Of a stretch of 64,000 nt of DNA, positions 27,631 through 35,442 are shown in pieces. Each line of letters opens with the position of its first letter. Position 1 is the stretch's first letter. Source of the DNA: Hyphomicrobium sp. MC1 (GTDB taxonomy: Bacteria > Pseudomonadota > Alphaproteobacteria > Rhizobiales > Hyphomicrobiaceae); NCBI RefSeq assembly GCF_000253295.1, contig NC_015717.1, forward strand, positions 1 through 64,000, read 5' to 3'. The notes under the pieces were generated by a model. The model saw nothing but the letters and a program-made list of their open reading frames with translations. It made no database searches and had not been told where the DNA came from. Made by a program: the position numbers and the translations under genes.

Positions 27631-28089
27631 TCAGTTCATGCTGCGTCGCGTGTAGGGGCTATCGAGCGAGAACGCCGGAATGGCCACTTCGAAAAGCTGG
27701 CCAGCCTCGTCGGTCATCTGATAGCTGCCGACCATGATGCCTTGCGGCGTCTTGAGTGGGCAACCCGACGTGTAGTGAAATGCCCTGCCCGGCTCGATGA
27801 CGGGCGTCTGGCCGACGACGCCGGCGCCGCGCACTTCTTCGGTGCGGCCGTGCGCGTCGGTGATCCGCCACATGCGCGAGCGAAGCTGCACGGTCTCGTT
27901 GCCGTCATTGGAGATTTCGACGGCGTAGGACCAGACGAAATGGCTGTCCTCGGGAGAGGACTGCTCTTCCATGTACTTCGGCTCGACGCGGATGCGGATG
28001 CCGCGCGTCGTCGATTCGTAGGCGTGAAAGTCGTCAGCGGCCTGCCGTTTTGTCGGCGTTGTCGGCGTACTTTTACTCATGGCTCCCAT
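27631..28089 (-). CDS. apaG: ApaG domain protein
   Basis: ApaG is a small FnIII-like beta-sandwich protein of unclear role, historically linked to Co2+/Mg2+ resistance. The 152 residues contain the typical pattern RIRVEPKYMEEQSSPEDSHF, VWSYAVEISN, GVVGQTPVIEPGRAFHYTSG, TPQGIMVGSYQM and a C-terminal IPAFSLD. The ATG at 28089 overlaps the metZ stop and a second ATG follows three codons later, so translation is coupled to metZ. Confidence 0.93.
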   Translation of the reverse strand: MGAMSKSTPTTPTKRQAADDFHAYESTTRGIRIRVEPKYMEEQSSPEDSHFVWSYAVEISNDGNETVQLRSRMWRITDAHGRTEEVRGAGVVGQTPVIEPGRAFHYTSGCPLKTPQGIMVGSYQMTDEAGQLFEVAIPAFSLDSPYTRRSMN

Positions 28090-29300
28090 CACCCCGTCAT
28101 CGTCTTCATCGCGTTGGCGAGATCGTCCGCCAAATCTTCAGCGGCTTCAAGCCCGATCGAAAGACGGATCATACCATCACTAATGCCGAGTTCCGAGCGC
28201 TGGTCGGGCGTCAGGCGGAAATGCGTCGTTGTGGCCGGGTGCGTAACGAGGCTCTTGGCATCGCCGAGATTGTTGGAAATACGGATGATGCGGAGCGCGT
28301 TAAGGCACCGGAATGCACCGGCTTTGCCGCCTTCGACCTCGAAGGCGACCATCTGGCCGCCGCCCGGCATCTGCTTGGCTGCAAGCGCCGCCTGCGGATG
28401 GTCGGCGCGGCCAGGGTAAATCACACGCGTCACGCCTTTGAGGCCGGTCAGCACATCGGCGATCTTGGCTGCCGTTTCGCATTGGGCTTTCACGCGGATC
28501 GGCAGTGTTTCAAGGCCTTTCAGCATGACCCAGGCGTTGAACGGGCTCATCGACGGGCCGGTCTGGCGCAGCCATTCCTGGACATACTTGCCGACGAAGT
28601 CGGTCTTGCCGAGCACGGCGCCGCCGAGGCAGCGGCCCTGGCCGTCGATGTGCTTCGTCGTGGAGTAGACGACGATATCGGCGCCGAGCGCCAGCGGCCG
28701 TTGCAGCATCGGGGTTGCAAAAACATTGTCCACGATCGTGAAGATGCCGTTGTCGTGGGCGATTTTGCAGACGCCGGCGATATCGACGAGTTCGAGCGTC
28801 GGGTTCGACGGCGTCTCGAAGAAGAACATCTTGGTATTCGGGCGAATGGCTGCCTTCCACGCGTCGAGGTCCTTGCCGTCGATCAGCGTCGCCTCGATGC
28901 CGAAGCGCGGACACAGCGTTTCGACGATGTAACGGCACGATCCGAACAGCGCGCGGGCGGCGACGATGTGATCGCCGGTTTTGACGTAAGACAGGATCGC
29001 GGCGGTGACGGCGGCCATGCCGGTCGCGGTGGCGCGGCATTCCTCGGCGCCTTCGAAGATCTTCAGGCGATCTTCGAACATCGAAATCGTCGGATTGCCG
29101 AAGCGCGTGTATTGATAGCCTGGATCTTCCTGCTTGAAGCGGGCTTCCGCCTGCTCGGCGCTGTCGTAGACGAAGCCCTGCGTCAGAAACAGACCTTCGG
29201 ACGTCTCGCCCCAGTGCGAGCGGGTGATGCCCGCATGCACGAGCGCCGTCTCAGGCCGCCAGGCCGGATTGTTGTTCGGGAACTTCTCGTCATTCGCCAT
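28089..29300 (-). CDS. metZ: O-succinylhomoserine sulfhydrylase
   Basis: MetZ makes homocysteine from O-succinylhomoserine and sulfide using PLP. The 403 residues match Cys/Met-metabolism PLP enzymes: YQYTRFGNPTISMFEDRL, ATATGMAAVTAA, FFETPSNPTLELVDI and the PLP-lysine site YSTTKHIDGQGR. ATG 29300 (MANDEKFPNNNPAWRPET) is chosen over upstream codons because GAAAGG lies eight bases before it. The leader contains a SAM-II riboswitch and a terminator, so expression should fall when S-adenosylmethionine is plentiful. Confidence 0.95.
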   Translation of the reverse strand: MANDEKFPNNNPAWRPETALVHAGITRSHWGETSEGLFLTQGFVYDSAEQAEARFKQEDPGYQYTRFGNPTISMFEDRLKIFEGAEECRATATGMAAVTAAILSYVKTGDHIVAARALFGSCRYIVETLCPRFGIEATLIDGKDLDAWKAAIRPNTKMFFFETPSNPTLELVDIAGVCKIAHDNGIFTIVDNVFATPMLQRPLALGADIVVYSTTKHIDGQGRCLGGAVLGKTDFVGKYVQEWLRQTGPSMSPFNAWVMLKGLETLPIRVKAQCETAAKIADVLTGLKGVTRVIYPGRADHPQAALAAKQMPGGGQMVAFEVEGGKAGAFRCLNALRIIRISNNLGDAKSLVTHPATTTHFRLTPDQRSELGISDGMIRLSIGLEAAEDLADDLANAMKTMTG

Positions 29301-29320
29301 GGGCTTGGCCTTTCGCGCAA

Positions 29321-29375
29321 TAAAAATCCCGGTTCCGAGCTGCCGGCTGATAAAAGCCGGGCGCGGGAAACCGGG
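29321..29375 (-). terminator. Terminator platform of the metZ riboswitch
   Basis: On the minus strand, CCCGGTT (from 29375) pairs with AACCGGG (to 29328), enclosing a second stem GCCCGGC/GCCGGC, and is followed by ATTTTTATT. This is a typical intrinsic terminator between the SAM-II aptamer and the metZ ribosome binding site, 20 bases before the start codon. Confidence 0.7.
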
Positions 29376-29384
29376 TGCGCGCAC

Positions 29385-29440
29385 GGCCTCTTTAGCGATT
29401 TGTTTAACGTGGCTGCAAGCCGGCCGGCCAAAGGACCACG
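29385..29440 (-). promoter_or_regulatory. SAM-II (SAM-alpha) riboswitch
   Basis: Read on the minus strand, P1 is formed by CGTGG (29440-29436) and CCACG (29412-29408). The loop holds CCTTTGGCC and the conserved TTGCAG. After P1 comes an A-rich strand ending in CGCTAAAGAGGCC, whose GGCC can pair back with GGCC in the loop to make the pseudoknot. This fits the SAM-II consensus from alphaproteobacterial met leaders, including the invariant GCTAAA. It lies about 85 bases upstream of metZ. Confidence 0.85.
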
Positions 29441-29587
29441 AAATCGGCGTCGGGCTTACCGCTCGTGGCTGGTTGCGTCAAGAGGTGGACTTGAGGGGCC
29501 AGCAAAGCGTGTATGGTGAAGATTGCTGCCCTTGGCGAAGACTTGCGGCTGCTCTAGACGGGGTGCGAAGGGGCTGAGCCGAAACGA

Positions 29588-30712
29588 ATGACCAAAGCAG
29601 AAAAATCCACGTCAGTGCATAAACGGCGCGAGCGCGCGGTCGGTATTCTGCCGTCGCAGGCGATTTCACACATGATCGCGGACGGGGAGATCGTGCTGGC
29701 GGAGCCGCCCGCGGAAGGTCAGGTACAGCCTGCAAGTCTCGATCTGCGGCTTGGCGCGGTTGCCTATCGCGTGCGTGCGAGCTTTCTGCCGCGTCCGGGC
29801 GGCAAGGTGCAGGGCAAGCTCGATGAATTGGCGTTGCATACGATTAGCCTCAGTCAGGGTGCGGTTCTCGAAACGGGCTGCGTCTATATCGTGCCGTTGC
29901 TCGAAACGCTGGCGCTTCCGGCGGATATCGAAGCCTCGGCAAACCCGAAAAGCTCAACCGGACGACTTGACGTGTTTACGCGCGTCATCGCGGATGGCGT
30001 CGGCGCGTTCGATCAGATTCCGCGCGGGTATCACGGGCCGCTTTATGCCGAGATCTGTCCGCAGACGTTTCCCATCGTGGTGCGTAAGGGATCGCGGCTG
30101 TCGCAAATTCGGTTCCGCAACGGGCCCGCCGCCGACAGCGACGAGGTACTGCGCGAGCTTCACGCCAAGGAACGATTGGTTTCGGCGCAGGACGCGGATA
30201 TTGCAGGCGGCATCGCGCTGACCGTCGATCTTTCAGGTCACGGAGACGGTTTGGTCGGGTTTCGCGCGCGGCGGCATACGGGTGTCGTCGATGTCGATCG
30301 CGTCGGCGCCTATCCGATCGAAGATTATTGGGATCCGATCCACGTCAAGGATAAGCACCGGCTGATCCTCGATCCGGATCAGTTCTATATTCTGGCTTCG
30401 AAAGAAGCCGTGCATGTGCCGCCGACACACGCGGCCGAGATGGTGCCGTTCAACCCGCTGGTCGGCGAGTTTCGCGTGCATTATGCGGGTTTCATGGACC
30501 CAGGCTTCGGGCATGCCGCGGCGGGTGGCAACGGATCACGCGTCGTGCTGGAAGTTCGCTCGCACAAAGTGCCGTTCATTCTCGAAGACGGGCAAATCAT
30601 TGGCAGGCTGATCTACGAGCGCATGATCGAGACGCCCGCGACGCTCTACGGTCAGGGCCTCAAATCGAACTATCAAGGCCAGGGCCTGAAGCTCTCGAAG
30701 CATTTTAAGTAG
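29588..30712 (+). CDS. dcd: 2'-deoxycytidine 5'-triphosphate deaminase (long form)
   Basis: The enzyme deaminates dCTP toward dUTP for thymidylate synthesis. At 374 residues it is the long alphaproteobacterial form with two trimeric-dUTPase-like halves. The first includes LDLRLGAVAYRVRASFLPRP and NPKSSTGRLDVFTRVI, and the second includes YILASKEAVHVPPTHAAEMV and HYAGFMDPGFGHA. It is divergent from metZ. The start MTKAEKSTSVHKRRER is basic; no strong ribosome binding site is evident apart from GGGGCTGAGCC. Confidence 0.88.
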   Translation: MTKAEKSTSVHKRRERAVGILPSQAISHMIADGEIVLAEPPAEGQVQPASLDLRLGAVAYRVRASFLPRPGGKVQGKLDELALHTISLSQGAVLETGCVYIVPLLETLALPADIEASANPKSSTGRLDVFTRVIADGVGAFDQIPRGYHGPLYAEICPQTFPIVVRKGSRLSQIRFRNGPAADSDEVLRELHAKERLVSAQDADIAGGIALTVDLSGHGDGLVGFRARRHTGVVDVDRVGAYPIEDYWDPIHVKDKHRLILDPDQFYILASKEAVHVPPTHAAEMVPFNPLVGEFRVHYAGFMDPGFGHAAAGGNGSRVVLEVRSHKVPFILEDGQIIGRLIYERMIETPATLYGQGLKSNYQGQGLKLSKHFK

Positions 30713-30720
30713 GTTCTTTG

Positions 30721-30769
30721 ATTGCGATTGGCGACTTGGCTTCGCCAAGCCGGCCGCCAATCGCGGGCT
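30721..30769. repeat. Nested TTCG-loop palindrome (GCCGGCC family), copy A
   Basis: GCGATTGGCG and CGCCAATCGC form the outer stem and TTGGC-TTCG-CCAA the inner one, followed by GCCGGCC. On the plus strand the sequence continues GGGCTCTTTATT, so it may help terminate dcd. Related copies lie at 33131-33192 and 33437-33502. Confidence 0.65.
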
Positions 30770-30801
30770 CTTTATTGACGCGGATGCGTCGGCAAAAGCG
30801 C

Positions 30802-31155
30802 TTACATCTCGATGATCGGTTTGAAGCCGCCGTAGATCAGGCGTTTGCCGTCGAAGGGGGTGACTTTCATCAGGGTGGCGAAGCGTGGATCGCTCATTAC
30901 CTTCTTGTTCACGGCGTCGCGGTGCGCGCGCGAATTGAAGACGATCCAGGAAAAGACGACGACCTCGCCGTCCTTCAGTTTGACGGCCTTCGTAAACGAT
31001 GTGTGCTTGCCGGGCGGGACGTCATCGCCGACGCATTCGACGTAGGCGAGCGCGCCGTGCTCGCGCCAAACCTTGCCGGCTCGTTTCGACAGCTTGCGGT
31101 AATCTTTCAATCTCTCGAATGGGACCGGGACGACAAAACCGTCGACGTAGCTCAT
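30802..31155 (-). CDS. DUF1428 family protein
   Basis: The 117-residue protein matches DUF1428, a dimeric alpha+beta-barrel-like family without known function: MSYVDGFVVPVPFERLKDY, HGALAYVECVGDDV, VVFSWIVFNSRAHRDAVNKK, then a C-terminus FDGKRLIYGGFKPI. ATG 31155 is preceded by GGGAGAGAAAG, an excellent ribosome binding site, so the 21 upstream in-frame codons are not used. It is probably cytoplasmic. Confidence 0.88.
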   Translation of the reverse strand: MSYVDGFVVPVPFERLKDYRKLSKRAGKVWREHGALAYVECVGDDVPPGKHTSFTKAVKLKDGEVVVFSWIVFNSRAHRDAVNKKVMSDPRFATLMKVTPFDGKRLIYGGFKPIIEM

Positions 31156-31245
31156 CTTTCTCTCCCTAGCGGACCGTAATGTCCGCCCTGGAGATAGGCA
31201 TGACGGCGCGTCCGCCAAAGAGCTGCTGTCAGACGACGCGCCGTT

Positions 31246-31572
31246 TTAGCGTTTCTTCGATTTCTCGCTGGCTTTGAGGATCGACGCGATGACGCCCGGA
31301 AAACGCTTGTCGAGCTCTGCGCAACGCAGCGAATTGACGACTTCGGTGCCGCGACGTTCAGAACGGATCAGGCCCGCCTCGCGCAGCACCTGGAAATGAT
31401 GCGACTGCGTCGATTTCGGCAGATCGGCCGGCGCGGCCTTGGAACAGTTCATGGCACAACCGCCGGTCGCCAGCGTTTTCACGATCTCAAGGCGTGTCGG
31501 ATCGGCGAGCGCATAGAGCACGCTCTCAAGCGTCACGTCTTCAACGGCGGGATGAACAAAGGGCCTCTGCAT
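31246..31572 (-). CDS. ArsR-family transcriptional regulator
   Basis: The 108-residue winged-helix repressor shows the ArsR core ESVLYALADPTRLEIVKTLA and STQSHHFQVLREAGLIRSER. A CAMNC motif (C-x3-C) lies between the second helix and the recognition helix and could sense metal or redox state; this is inference. ATG 31572 is preferred to an ATG 12 codons upstream that adds a hydrophobic stretch unusual for the family. It is divergent from the SDR gene, which is its likely target. Confidence 0.88.
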   Translation of the reverse strand: MQRPFVHPAVEDVTLESVLYALADPTRLEIVKTLATGGCAMNCSKAAPADLPKSTQSHHFQVLREAGLIRSERRGTEVVNSLRCAELDKRFPGVIASILKASEKSKKR

Positions 31573-31608
31573 AAGCAAAAAGATAACCACGAGAATGTGA
31601 GATTTCAA

Positions 31609-31629
31609 TAGTTCGAAAATCTTGAACTA
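31609..31629. promoter_or_regulatory. Candidate operator between ArsR and SDR genes
   Basis: A palindrome TAGTTC-N9-GAACTA (31609-31614 and 31624-31629) lies in the A/T-rich part of the divergent spacer, 37 bases upstream of the arsR start. Position, symmetry and size fit an ArsR dimer operator controlling both genes. Confidence 0.5.
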
Positions 31630-31723
31630 CCGAATATAGGGATTATCTGATGCCTCGTCCGGGGTGCCGGCCGGATGGGCCGGCCAACCTTAGAAGGACA
31701 GATCGTTTGAGAAAAAACGCGAG

Positions 31724-32503
31724 ATGAACATGTCCAAATCTCTTGCCGGAAAGATCGCAGTCGTCACTGGCGCCAGCCGTGGCATCGGGCGCAGCATTGC
31801 CGAAACGCTCGCGGCGGAAGGCGCGCTGGTCGCCGTCCATTATGGAAAAAGCAAAGCCGGGGCCGATGAAGTCGTCGCAAAGATCAAGGCCAGCGGCGGG
31901 GATGCCTTCGCAGTCGGCGCCGATCTGACGAAGAAGGGCGCGGCCCAGGCGTTGTTCGCTGGCGTCGATCAGGAGTTGAAGCAGCGCACGGGCGACACGA
32001 AGTTCGATATTCTCGTCAATAATGCGGGCATCGCGCCGTTCGTCGGTTTCAACGAGACGACCGAAGACGTTTTCGATGAGATCTACAACGTCAACGTCAA
32101 ATCTCTGTTCTTTATCACGCAAGAAGCGGTCAAACGCCTCAAAGACAACGGGCGCATCATCTCGACATCCTCCGGTGTCGTCCGCACGCCGCTTCCGGCC
32201 GTTGCAGCCTATTCGATGCTCAAAGCTCCTCTCGATAATCTGGCGAAATCCTTGGCGGTGGAACTCGGACCGCGAGGCATTACCGTCAATACCGTGGCAC
32301 CGGGCGTCATCAATACGGATATGGCCGCCGACTTTGTCAGCAATCCCGAGGGGCAGGCATTTGCGATCGGGAAGCAGGCACTGAAACGTATCGGTCAGCC
32401 CGAAGACGTCGCCGATGTCGTCGCCTTTCTGGCCAGTTCGAAGTCGCGTTGGATTACCGGTCAGACGGTCGATGTCACCGGCGGAAGCGTGCTGACCTTC
32501 TGA
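31724..32503 (+). CDS. SDR family NAD(P)-dependent oxidoreductase
   Basis: The 259-residue classical short-chain dehydrogenase has the cofactor motif TGASRGIG, NNAG, a catalytic Ser in STSSGV and Tyr/Lys in YSMLK, and ends in GQTVDVTGGSVLTF. The substrate is unknown. The active-site motif reads YSMLK where YSASK is common, but the catalytic pair is intact. ATG 31724 and ATG 31730 are both possible starts. A strong terminator follows, so it is monocistronic and probably repressed by the divergent ArsR protein. Confidence 0.9.
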   Translation: MNMSKSLAGKIAVVTGASRGIGRSIAETLAAEGALVAVHYGKSKAGADEVVAKIKASGGDAFAVGADLTKKGAAQALFAGVDQELKQRTGDTKFDILVNNAGIAPFVGFNETTEDVFDEIYNVNVKSLFFITQEAVKRLKDNGRIISTSSGVVRTPLPAVAAYSMLKAPLDNLAKSLAVELGPRGITVNTVAPGVINTDMAADFVSNPEGQAFAIGKQALKRIGQPEDVADVVAFLASSKSRWITGQTVDVTGGSVLTF

Positions 32504-32543
32504 TCTTTCGTCCCTACTTTCCCCTGTCGTTCTTCCCTTTAGA

Positions 32544-32574
32544 CGCCAAAATCCCGCATTTTGGCGTTTTTTTT
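32544..32574 (+). terminator. Intrinsic terminator of the SDR gene
   Basis: CGCCAAAAT-CCCGC-ATTTTGGCG is followed by eight T residues, a textbook rho-independent terminator about 40 bases after the stop. Confidence 0.9.
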
Positions 32575-32730
32575 GCGTCTAAGCGTTATGTCGCGCTTGC
32601 TTTCGGGCAACAAATGCTGCTCTTTTCGCCGACCTCATTCGAAAAAGGCCCTAAAACAGCGTGTTTTTGGACTTTGTCGATGTAGTGTTCGAACTGAAAA
32701 CGATTCGTATTCGCATCAAGAGGGATGACA

Positions 32731-33069
32731 ATGGCAAAGGCAGCAGCGCCAGCAAAGAAAGCACCAGCCAAAGCGCCAGCTAAGGCTAAGATCGATACCG
32801 TCACGTTGAAGCACATGGCCGCGACGCTCGCGGAAACGCATGAGATTCCGAAGAAGCAGTCGGTTGCACTGCTCGAAGATCTCGTTGCTCAGATCGCGAA
32901 GAACCTCAAGAAGGGCGCGCGCATCCGTATCGGTGGCCTCGGCGTTCTTCAGGTCCGCAAGCGCCCGGCACGCATGGGCCGCAACCCGGCAACGGGCGAA
33001 GCCATCAAGATCAAGGCTTCGAAGAAGATCGCTTTCCGCGCCGCGAAAGAGCTGAAAGAGTCGATCTAA
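32731..33069 (+). CDS. hup: HU-family DNA-binding protein with basic tail
   Basis: This nucleoid protein has 112 residues. An Ala/Lys/Pro-rich N-terminal extension (about 1-20, AKAAAPAKKAPAKAPAK) precedes the HU fold with the DNA-binding arm RKRPARMGRNPATGEAI and the C-terminus FRAAKELKE. The extension resembles histone-tail-like tails found in some bacterial HU variants. ATG 32731 is chosen because AGAGG is seven bases before it; the ATG two codons upstream is too close to that site. It forms its own unit, with terminators on both sides. Confidence 0.92.
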   Translation: MAKAAAPAKKAPAKAPAKAKIDTVTLKHMAATLAETHEIPKKQSVALLEDLVAQIAKNLKKGARIRIGGLGVLQVRKRPARMGRNPATGEAIKIKASKKIAFRAAKELKESI

Positions 33070-33098
33070 GACTCGGCCTCAGCGGGGTTGAATTCGAA

Positions 33099-33128
33099 AA
33101 GGCCGCCGGAGCCACGGCGGCCTTTTTT
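33099..33128 (+). terminator. Intrinsic terminator of the HU gene
   Basis: AAGGCCGCC / GGCGGCCTT with an 8-base loop is followed by six T residues, 30 bases past the HU stop codon. Confidence 0.9.
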
Positions 33129-33130
33129 GT

Positions 33131-33502
33131 TGGCGCCGACGACTCCGCTTCGCGGAGCCGGCCGTCGGCGCGGGCATGTTGAAACAGTCGACGGCGGTCG
33201 GGCGACATGCGTTCCGCGCGCCGGCCGCCCGAAACGGAAGTTTTGTTGGCGCTCCCATTGCGGCGAGCCGGCCGCACGCTCGGGCTTGGAGCGGCAGTGG
33301 CGGACCAATTCATTCCGTCATCCCGGCGCAGGCCGGGATCCAGTCAACTCGCAACACTGGTCATTTTGAAACTTGTCTGGGTGCCGACCTCCGTCGGCAT
33401 GACGGTGGTTTTGGCGCGGATCGCGTCTCACTCAACGGCCGACGACTGTTTCAACAAACTCGCGCTGGTGGCCGGCTCCGCGAAGGGGAGCCGAGGGCGC
33501 AG
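33131..33502. repeat. Cluster of palindromic repeats between HU and dapE
   Basis: No protein gene is seen in this 440-base gap. It begins with copy B of the TTCG/GCCGGCC element (33131-33192), which carries GTTGAAACAGTCG at its right end. It ends with copy C in the opposite direction (33437-33502), which carries the same GTTGAAACAGTCG on the minus strand. Between them lie degenerate GCCGGCC pieces (33215, 33260), a common REP palindrome CCCGGCGCAGGCCGGG (33322-33337) and a small GTGCCGAC/GTCGGCAT hairpin near 33385. The inverted outer copies give a mosaic, transposon-like layout without any coding capacity. Confidence 0.65.
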
Positions 33503-33511
33503 AGAAAAGCT

Positions 33512-34684
33512 TCAGCCGTTGCGGAAATAATTCGTGATGAAGCGTTCGTAGATCGTCGTCAGGGTTTCGAGATCGGAGATGCTCGTGTGCTCGTCGACCT
33601 GATGGATCGTGGCGTTGACGAGGCCGAACTCGACCACAGGGCAAATATCTCTGATGAAACGCGCATCCGACGTGCCGCCGCCGGTCGTCAGCGCGGGCGT
33701 CCGGCCGGTGACGGATTTGACCGCGTCTTTCAGTGTGGAAACAAGCGGGCCGGGCTTCGTCAGGAAGACGTCGCCGGTACCGGAAAATTCAAGATCGTAT
33801 TTGGCGTCGACTTCTTTTGCGGCGGCGGCGACCGTCTTGCTGACCCAGTCTTCGATCTTGGGGCGCGTCCAGGCGTCGTTATAGCGAATATTCGCGCGCG
33901 CCACTGCGCGGCCGGGGATGACGTTCGTCGCTGTGTTCGGCACGGAGACGACCGTCACCTGCAAGTCCGACGGTTGGAAGTTTTCGGTGCCGTCGTCGAG
34001 TTTCGTGGTCGACAGCCGGTCGATGATGCGCGCGAGCTTCGGCACCGGATTGTCCGCGAGCTGCGGATAGGCCGAGTGGCCCTGCTTGCCGTGCACGATA
34101 AGATCGATTGTCAGCGAGCCCCGCCGCCCGATGCGGATTTCATCACCTAAAGCTTTCGGGTTCGACGGTTCGCCGACGAGACAGGCATCGACGACTTCGT
34201 CACGCGCTTTCAGCCAGTCGAGAATTTTCATCGTGCCGTTGATCGACGGGCCTTCTTCGTCGCCCGTGATGATGAACGACAATGAGCCGCGCGGCAGGCC
34301 ATTGTAGTGATGAATGTACTTCATGGCGGCGGCGAGGAACGCGGCGACGCAGCCTTTCATATCGACAGCGCCGCGACCGTAGAGAATACCGTCGCGCACT
34401 TCTCCGGCAAATGGGGGGACCGTCCAGGCCGCTTCGTTGCCGACGGGAACGACGTCGGTATGGCCAGCAAACGAAAGATGCGGTCTGCCGGTACCCAGGC
34501 GCGCATAGAGGTTATCGACGTCGGGCGTGCCGGGTTCCGAGAACACGAGACGATGGCACGTGAAACCGGCCGGTTCGAGCACGTTTTGCAGCAGCGTCAG
34601 AGCGCCGGCTTCGTCGGGCGTGACGCTTTCGCAGCGAATGAGAGCCTGCGCGAGCGCTACGGGATCTGTCGGAACGAGGGTCAT
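33512..34684 (-). CDS. dapE: Succinyl-diaminopimelate desuccinylase
   Basis: DapE removes succinate from N-succinyl-LL-DAP in lysine and peptidoglycan-precursor synthesis. The 390-residue M20 enzyme has LSFAGHTDVVPVGNEAAW, GRGAVDMKGCVAAF, ITGDEEGPS and GKQGHSAYPQLADNP, with a final CPVVEFGLVNATIHQVDEH stretch typical of DapE. Its ATG overlaps the stop of the membrane-protein gene as ATGA, so it is the last gene of the coupled dapD-membrane protein-dapE unit. Confidence 0.95.
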   Translation of the reverse strand: MTLVPTDPVALAQALIRCESVTPDEAGALTLLQNVLEPAGFTCHRLVFSEPGTPDVDNLYARLGTGRPHLSFAGHTDVVPVGNEAAWTVPPFAGEVRDGILYGRGAVDMKGCVAAFLAAAMKYIHHYNGLPRGSLSFIITGDEEGPSINGTMKILDWLKARDEVVDACLVGEPSNPKALGDEIRIGRRGSLTIDLIVHGKQGHSAYPQLADNPVPKLARIIDRLSTTKLDDGTENFQPSDLQVTVVSVPNTATNVIPGRAVARANIRYNDAWTRPKIEDWVSKTVAAAAKEVDAKYDLEFSGTGDVFLTKPGPLVSTLKDAVKSVTGRTPALTTGGGTSDARFIRDICPVVEFGLVNATIHQVDEHTSISDLETLTTIYERFITNYFRNG

Positions 34685-35442
34685 GATAAGCCGGGATTTC
34701 TAGAGGTCTGTTCGATCGATGGCAATGGTACGTCGCGGCCGTAGAGCGTTTCGATGATCGTAATTTTTTGCCAAATTTTATTCGACAGTTCCGATGTCAG
34801 CCGTTCCAGATCGCCTACCGTATCGACGATGACGGAGTCACTCAGCCGTTCGGCATAGAGAGCGGAGCATTTCGCTGTCAGCGACAGCATCTCAGAACAA
34901 TAGTCCAGATAGCGGACGAGTTCGATGGGTGTCAGGTTGCGGGCCGGTGACTGCTCGGTTCTTATCGCGCCCATGGCGCTGGGGTCTTTGGTCAATTGGT
35001 GCATATCGATGACGTGCACGATGGAGCGAAGCTCGTGCAGCGCACTCAAGGCACGGGCGCGCTTCCAGCGGGTTTCGAGCGTCGAGACGAAGAAGGCGCC
35101 GCCGCCCAAGAGCACAACGAGATTGAACAGGGCGTCCAGACCCTGCACCGCTTCTGAGAGTTCGTCGGTGCCTTTGAGGGAAGAAATCTGCGATGTGAAG
35201 TAAAGCAACGTCGCCAGCGCTCCGCCGATCATGACAATCAAAAGCAGGCGCAGCACCCAGTTCGGACGCGAGACGTATTCGATGCGTTGCGATGTTTGTT
35301 TCGCAACGTCGATCAGGCTGTCGCAAACGCGCGACAGGCCCGATCCGGGAAATCGAGACGAGATGCGCAGCTCGAGCCTTTCGAGCGTTTCCACGATTTT
35401 CGCGGGGCCGAGGGCTCGGTAGCTGCGCGGCGCCACGATCAA
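34681..35442 (-). CDS. Membrane protein of unknown function between dapD and dapE
   Basis: The 253-residue protein overlaps dapD at its start (TTGA; a GTG two codons later is also possible) and dapE at its stop (ATGA), so it is tightly coupled to both DAP genes. Two transmembrane helices lie at about 67-86 ([19 protein letters not shown]) and 104-122 ([19 protein letters not shown]). A basic N-terminal region precedes them, and a C-terminal helical domain of about 125 residues follows. No known family is recognised. Its role in the DAP pathway or in the membrane is not inferable from motifs. Confidence 0.75.
   Translation of the reverse strand: MIVAPRSYRALGPAKIVETLERLELRISSRFPGSGLSRVCDSLIDVAKQTSQRIEYVSRPNWVLRLLLIVMIGGALATLLYFTSQISSLKGTDELSEAVQGLDALFNLVVLLGGGAFFVSTLETRWKRARALSALHELRSIVHVIDMHQLTKDPSAMGAIRTEQSPARNLTPIELVRYLDYCSEMLSLTAKCSALYAERLSDSVIVDTVGDLERLTSELSNKIWQKITIIETLYGRDVPLPSIEQTSRNPGLS

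Noticed and set aside
33176..34150. Plus-strand frame running from the repeat cluster into dapE
   Set aside because: It crosses palindromic repeats and then lies antisense to DapE; no domain.
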